Source: Arctopsyche grandis (taxonomy: Eukaryota; Arthropoda; Insecta; Trichoptera; Hydropsychidae). From it: a stretch of 64,000 nt of DNA. Below, piece after piece: positions 60,726 to 64,000 of the stretch; within the stretch, counting starts at the first letter, position 1, and every line of letters begins with the position of its first letter. Both the position numbers and the translations under genes were made by a program. Below the pieces are notes generated by a model. The model was not told the origin of the DNA. It searched no databases and was given only the letters and a program-made list of their open reading frames with translations. The DNA lies in contig NC_135364.1 of the NCBI RefSeq assembly GCF_051622035.1, forward strand, positions 18,475,001 to 18,539,000, written 5' to 3'.

Positions 60726-62299
60726 ACAATATTATATAATAATAATATTATATTACAGTTATTCGACGGAATAAAACCGACCATTTAGCACCTGCTCATC
60801 GCCCGTAATAATTAAACCATTACATGTGTGTAACGCACGAGACCGAGAGAAAAAAACCGATGAACGAAAGCGAAACTGACTGCTATTTATAGCAGTGTTG
60901 ATTTTGGTATAAAGCGGCGGTTCGAGGACAACGTTTAACCAAAGCTATATACATATTTACAAAGAGATTTGTTATCCTTCTGCTAAACGGGTATAATGCT
61001 AATTTTATCTAAATATGTACATATATACCGAGAACCCTTTTAAACTACTGCAGAAAGAAAATTTTTGCACCATTATAACGTAAGTTCTTTAACAGTATCC
61101 ACATTAAAGCATTGCTTAATGTACAAACAGTTTCTGCTAATAAGGTTTGTAATAACGTTAATAATAATTTTAATAACATTATAATTGAACAGACAAATTT
61201 TGTCATCCAACAGCTGAACAGTCCATAAATGATAAAACATGTTAATTTGTTATGAAAAACAAATTGTTATGAAAACACAGCTTTCAACTCAGGAACATCA
61301 AACTTCCCACGCTACCCTAAAATTTAGAATGATGGCTTTTGAAAGAGATCAAATCCTCTTATCAAGACGTGAGTGCCCGGATTCATGTTCAAGAACACGT
61401 TCGGGAACGCGCTTAAGCCTACGTATTTATTGTATATAACTTTATTAATATGTCATTGATTTTGAATGAGTTTTCTTCTTAGACGCATCAAATTCAGACA
61501 TTTTATATATTTATATACATTCAACCCGTCTAAAATTTGCTAGATCTGTTTCGTTAGAAAATGGAGAAAAAAGCAAGAAGAGGAAAGATTATTTTTTATT
61601 TTATTTCGAACCCCAACGCATTACTATAGACAGATGTAACAGAGTATAATTGTAAGAAAACAAGAAACTATAATATAATACATAGACATACATGTAGCTC
61701 CAATCTAAATTTTGACTAATTTTTTAATATATGTACATACATATATGTATGTACCTACCTTTCTTTATTTCATACTTTTTTGCTGATCCGATTTAGCATG
61801 TTATAGTATGGTTTACTGTATGTATATCGCATTACATATGTATATGTACATATTTCAAAATTGTACTACTATATGTATATACTTAGATACATATAGGTAC
61901 ATATGTATGTATATACTATTGGTAACCGAGAACAAACAATTCTTCAACCAAAATCTACCTTCAATTATCGATTCTTTGAACAATCACCAATTCCATTCCA
62001 AAATCACCCCATGATATATTAACGGAGATATCATTTATATTATAAATAAAATAGTTATTTCATCACGCTGGTGATTGTGCGTACAAACGTTACACATACA
62101 ATGCGCATGCGCAGTCTTTCAACTGACATTACACTGATTGTTCGGTCACAAAAACGATGCGCAGTTTTTAAAACGGTACTCAATTTTTATCATAATGTTT
62201 TTGTTACTAAATGCAGACCAAAATGCATTTTATAACGATATCAACATATGAACTAAACCGAAATATTTTTCCTAGCAGTTTAATTTTATTTTTACATAC

Positions 62300-62690
62300 A
62301 CATTATACCAGGAAGGCCAAACAGGTAAACTCCAATGCGCCCTCCTGGCCAATTACAAACATCGATATACAATTTGAACACAGCAACATATGGATACATT
62401 TTTGATAAACTTACATTTTCGGAGCATTTTTTAATATAAATCGTCAAATTTCGAAATGCTGAAAAACTTGAAAATTTGCAAGTCATTTGTGGAAAAATTT
62501 GCAGCTTTTATATATGAATGAAGGAAATTCGAGATGCTGAAAAATCGAAAATTGCAAGAAATGGGTAAAGATTGCCAAATTGTTGGAACCGTTCAATGAA
62601 AATCAGATAAATTGGCACAATCTGTTAGGAAACGATCGAACTGGAGCTATAAATCGAGCTCTGGTCAGCAGCAACTAATGGGACTCGCTA
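62300..62690 (-). mobile_element. tRNA-derived SINE, head missing
   Basis: Minus strand: GATCGTTTCCTAACAGATTG, CCAATTTATCTGATTTTCAT and GAACGGTTCC, ending in the 3' stem-loop at 62308-62348 (CCAGGAGGG / CCTTCCTGG, loop CGCATTGGAGTTTACCTGTT). The middle is filled with unrelated AT-rich sequence. Confidence 0.65.
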
Positions 62691-63064
62691 TATGCAACTA
62701 ATAAGAATAATGGGAAAAAAATATACATATGTATGTAAGCTAATCCAAGCTACTGATTAATTTTATTTTGTTATTTTATTCAATCAATCTATGTTCACTC
62801 GTCATTACATATCGCTGCAATGCGACGAGTGTACTATAGAGATCAAGAAACACCACAAATCATAAGCATAATTATTACATAATTCGAAATTATACATGAT
62901 ATCTATGGCCAAACATAGCAAAGAACATTGCAAACATCGTATACAATACGATCAACAAACATGTATACAGATTTTTTACACAACAATCATCCACAGAGAC
63001 ATCTATGGAGAGAGACTCGGCGAACGTTGAGATATAACATAATAACTCAAGATTTTGCGAGAGA

Positions 63065-63245
63065 AATGGGGAGGCAAAGCCAATTTCGCAGGAATCATTT
63101 CTATGAAAATCACAAAAATTAGCAAACTCTGAGAGAAAAAGACCTACCTGGTCACAAACCAAGGTCTGGCCAGCAGACTCGAACTCATAATCACACTGAC
63201 CATAGCAATATATGCTAACCACTAGTCCATGTTGCTGGTTATAAT
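63065..63245 (-). mobile_element. tRNA-derived SINE, head and body
   Basis: Minus strand: ACTAGTGGTTAGCATATATT, GAGTTCGAGTCTGC (B box), TCTCTCAGAGTTTGC, GAAATGATTCCTGCG. A diverged member of the 36.6 kb family. Confidence 0.6.
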
Positions 63246-63399
63246 AATAAGAACATTAAAATTAGTCTGCACGCAATCTATTATCAACGGCCTCGGGCAT
63301 AGAAATAAAACACATTCGGGAAATCGGAAAAATCTAGGGGAAGACAAAGAGGAAATCGGCAGAAAATACGCAGCCGCATATCGAAAACAAAGAAAAAGG

Positions 63400-63780
63400 C
63401 GGAAATCGAAAGTGAAAAGCGAAATCGCAACGGTGCAGGGGCGGGCGCGCCTCGGGATGCAAGGGAGTTGGGGGCGGATTGGGGGGGTGGTGGGCGGCCG
63501 CATAGAACCCAAACAGCCGCCCGCCACCCAGCCGCCATTACCGCCGGCTCGAGTTTCAAGGTCGTCGCGAGGGGCGCGGAGCCCGGGCGGCCGCGGGGGC
63601 GCAGCCTTCGAGGTTACCAGGTAACAGCGCATATCGAGCGACGCCCAAGCCCCAGGGCCGCGCTTCCGACTATCGAGCCCTGCAACACCCCACCTCCTAC
63701 CCACCTTCCCCCCCCCCCACCCAAAGACCACCGAACAAACCTCCCCCTCCCACCCACTCGACACATCAAATCGTACAGCC
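63400..63780. other. GC-rich island 3
   Basis: About 380 bp, up to G/C runs of 8-9, CpG-rich, overlapping open frames on both strands with no domain. The strongest composition shift in the window. A promoter or 5' leader of chinmo is plausible given the position upstream on the minus strand. Confidence 0.4.
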
Positions 63781-64000
63781 CAAATTATTGCATCACTCAT
63801 ATGATTGGATGAAATTTATGATGGCGCAGTTGCCGCTTTCCCAGTTCCGACAATCAGAAGCTTCCACAAATCAGAATTGAAAGTGTGTAGGGAGCTTTGA
63901 AAACAGTCCATAAATAAAGCAGTAAAAAAATAAATCATGTACAATGTTGCCATGGTTAATACATACCTGTATCTGTATATAAAACTTTGATCGAGAAAAT

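Noticed and set aside
63222-63800. 192-residue minus-strand frame and overlapping plus-strand frames
   Set aside because: Open because of GC richness; overlaps a SINE at one end and has no domain.

Overview
This is nuclear DNA from an insect: AT-rich, full of (TACA)n/(ATGT)n and (AT)n runs, intron-containing, and carrying chitin-binding RR-2 cuticle proteins plus an insect BTB/zinc-finger gene. The order cannot be fixed from the sequence. Most of the window is non-coding. I see no bacterial genes, no CRISPR array, no free-standing tRNA or rRNA gene, and no LTR or virus-like element.

Left third (about 2.9-20.3 kb): a cluster of five RR-2 cuticle protein genes. One divergent member lies at 2.98-6.88 kb (+), with a 12-nt first exon inferred 3.3 kb upstream. 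Three very similar tandem copies lie at 8.1, 11.3 and 16.0 kb (+). A fifth faces them at 18.4-20.1 kb (-). Four of the five share one plan directly: TATA box, 12-nt first exon encoding M-A-F-K, phase-0 intron, then one exon with the signal peptide core, RR-2 domain and a low-complexity Ala/Pro/Tyr tail of 8-residue repeats. The three tandem copies also share about 130 bp of proximal promoter.

Middle (about 20-33 kb): transposon debris, then a long gene-free stretch that I read as the 3' UTR of the gene to its right. Three perfect 8-mer let-7 target sites (CTACCTCA on the - strand) lie within 700 bp of each other there.

Right half (33.2 kb to the end): the gene chinmo on the - strand. Five coding exons can be built with consistent phases: BTB, linker, linker with the A-E-D-L-R-V-K motif, proline-rich, then two C2H2 fingers and the stop. 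The first coding exon (N-terminal part of the BTB domain) was not found and probably lies beyond 64 kb, so 41-64 kb is most likely a long first intron or 5' region. It holds several GC-rich islands and many mobile elements.

Mobile elements: two Helitron-like elements; three hAT-like non-autonomous elements with 8-bp duplications (one of them 7/8); a Mutator-like element with a 9-bp duplication; a TGTTACAG-ended MITE in three copies, one split by another element; a roughly 190-bp MITE pair; a GGATC/CTCCGACTCC family that has become a tandem array; foldback elements; 5'-truncated LINE 3' ends; and a tRNA-derived SINE whose 3' hairpin has the same loop as the LINE tails on a different stem.
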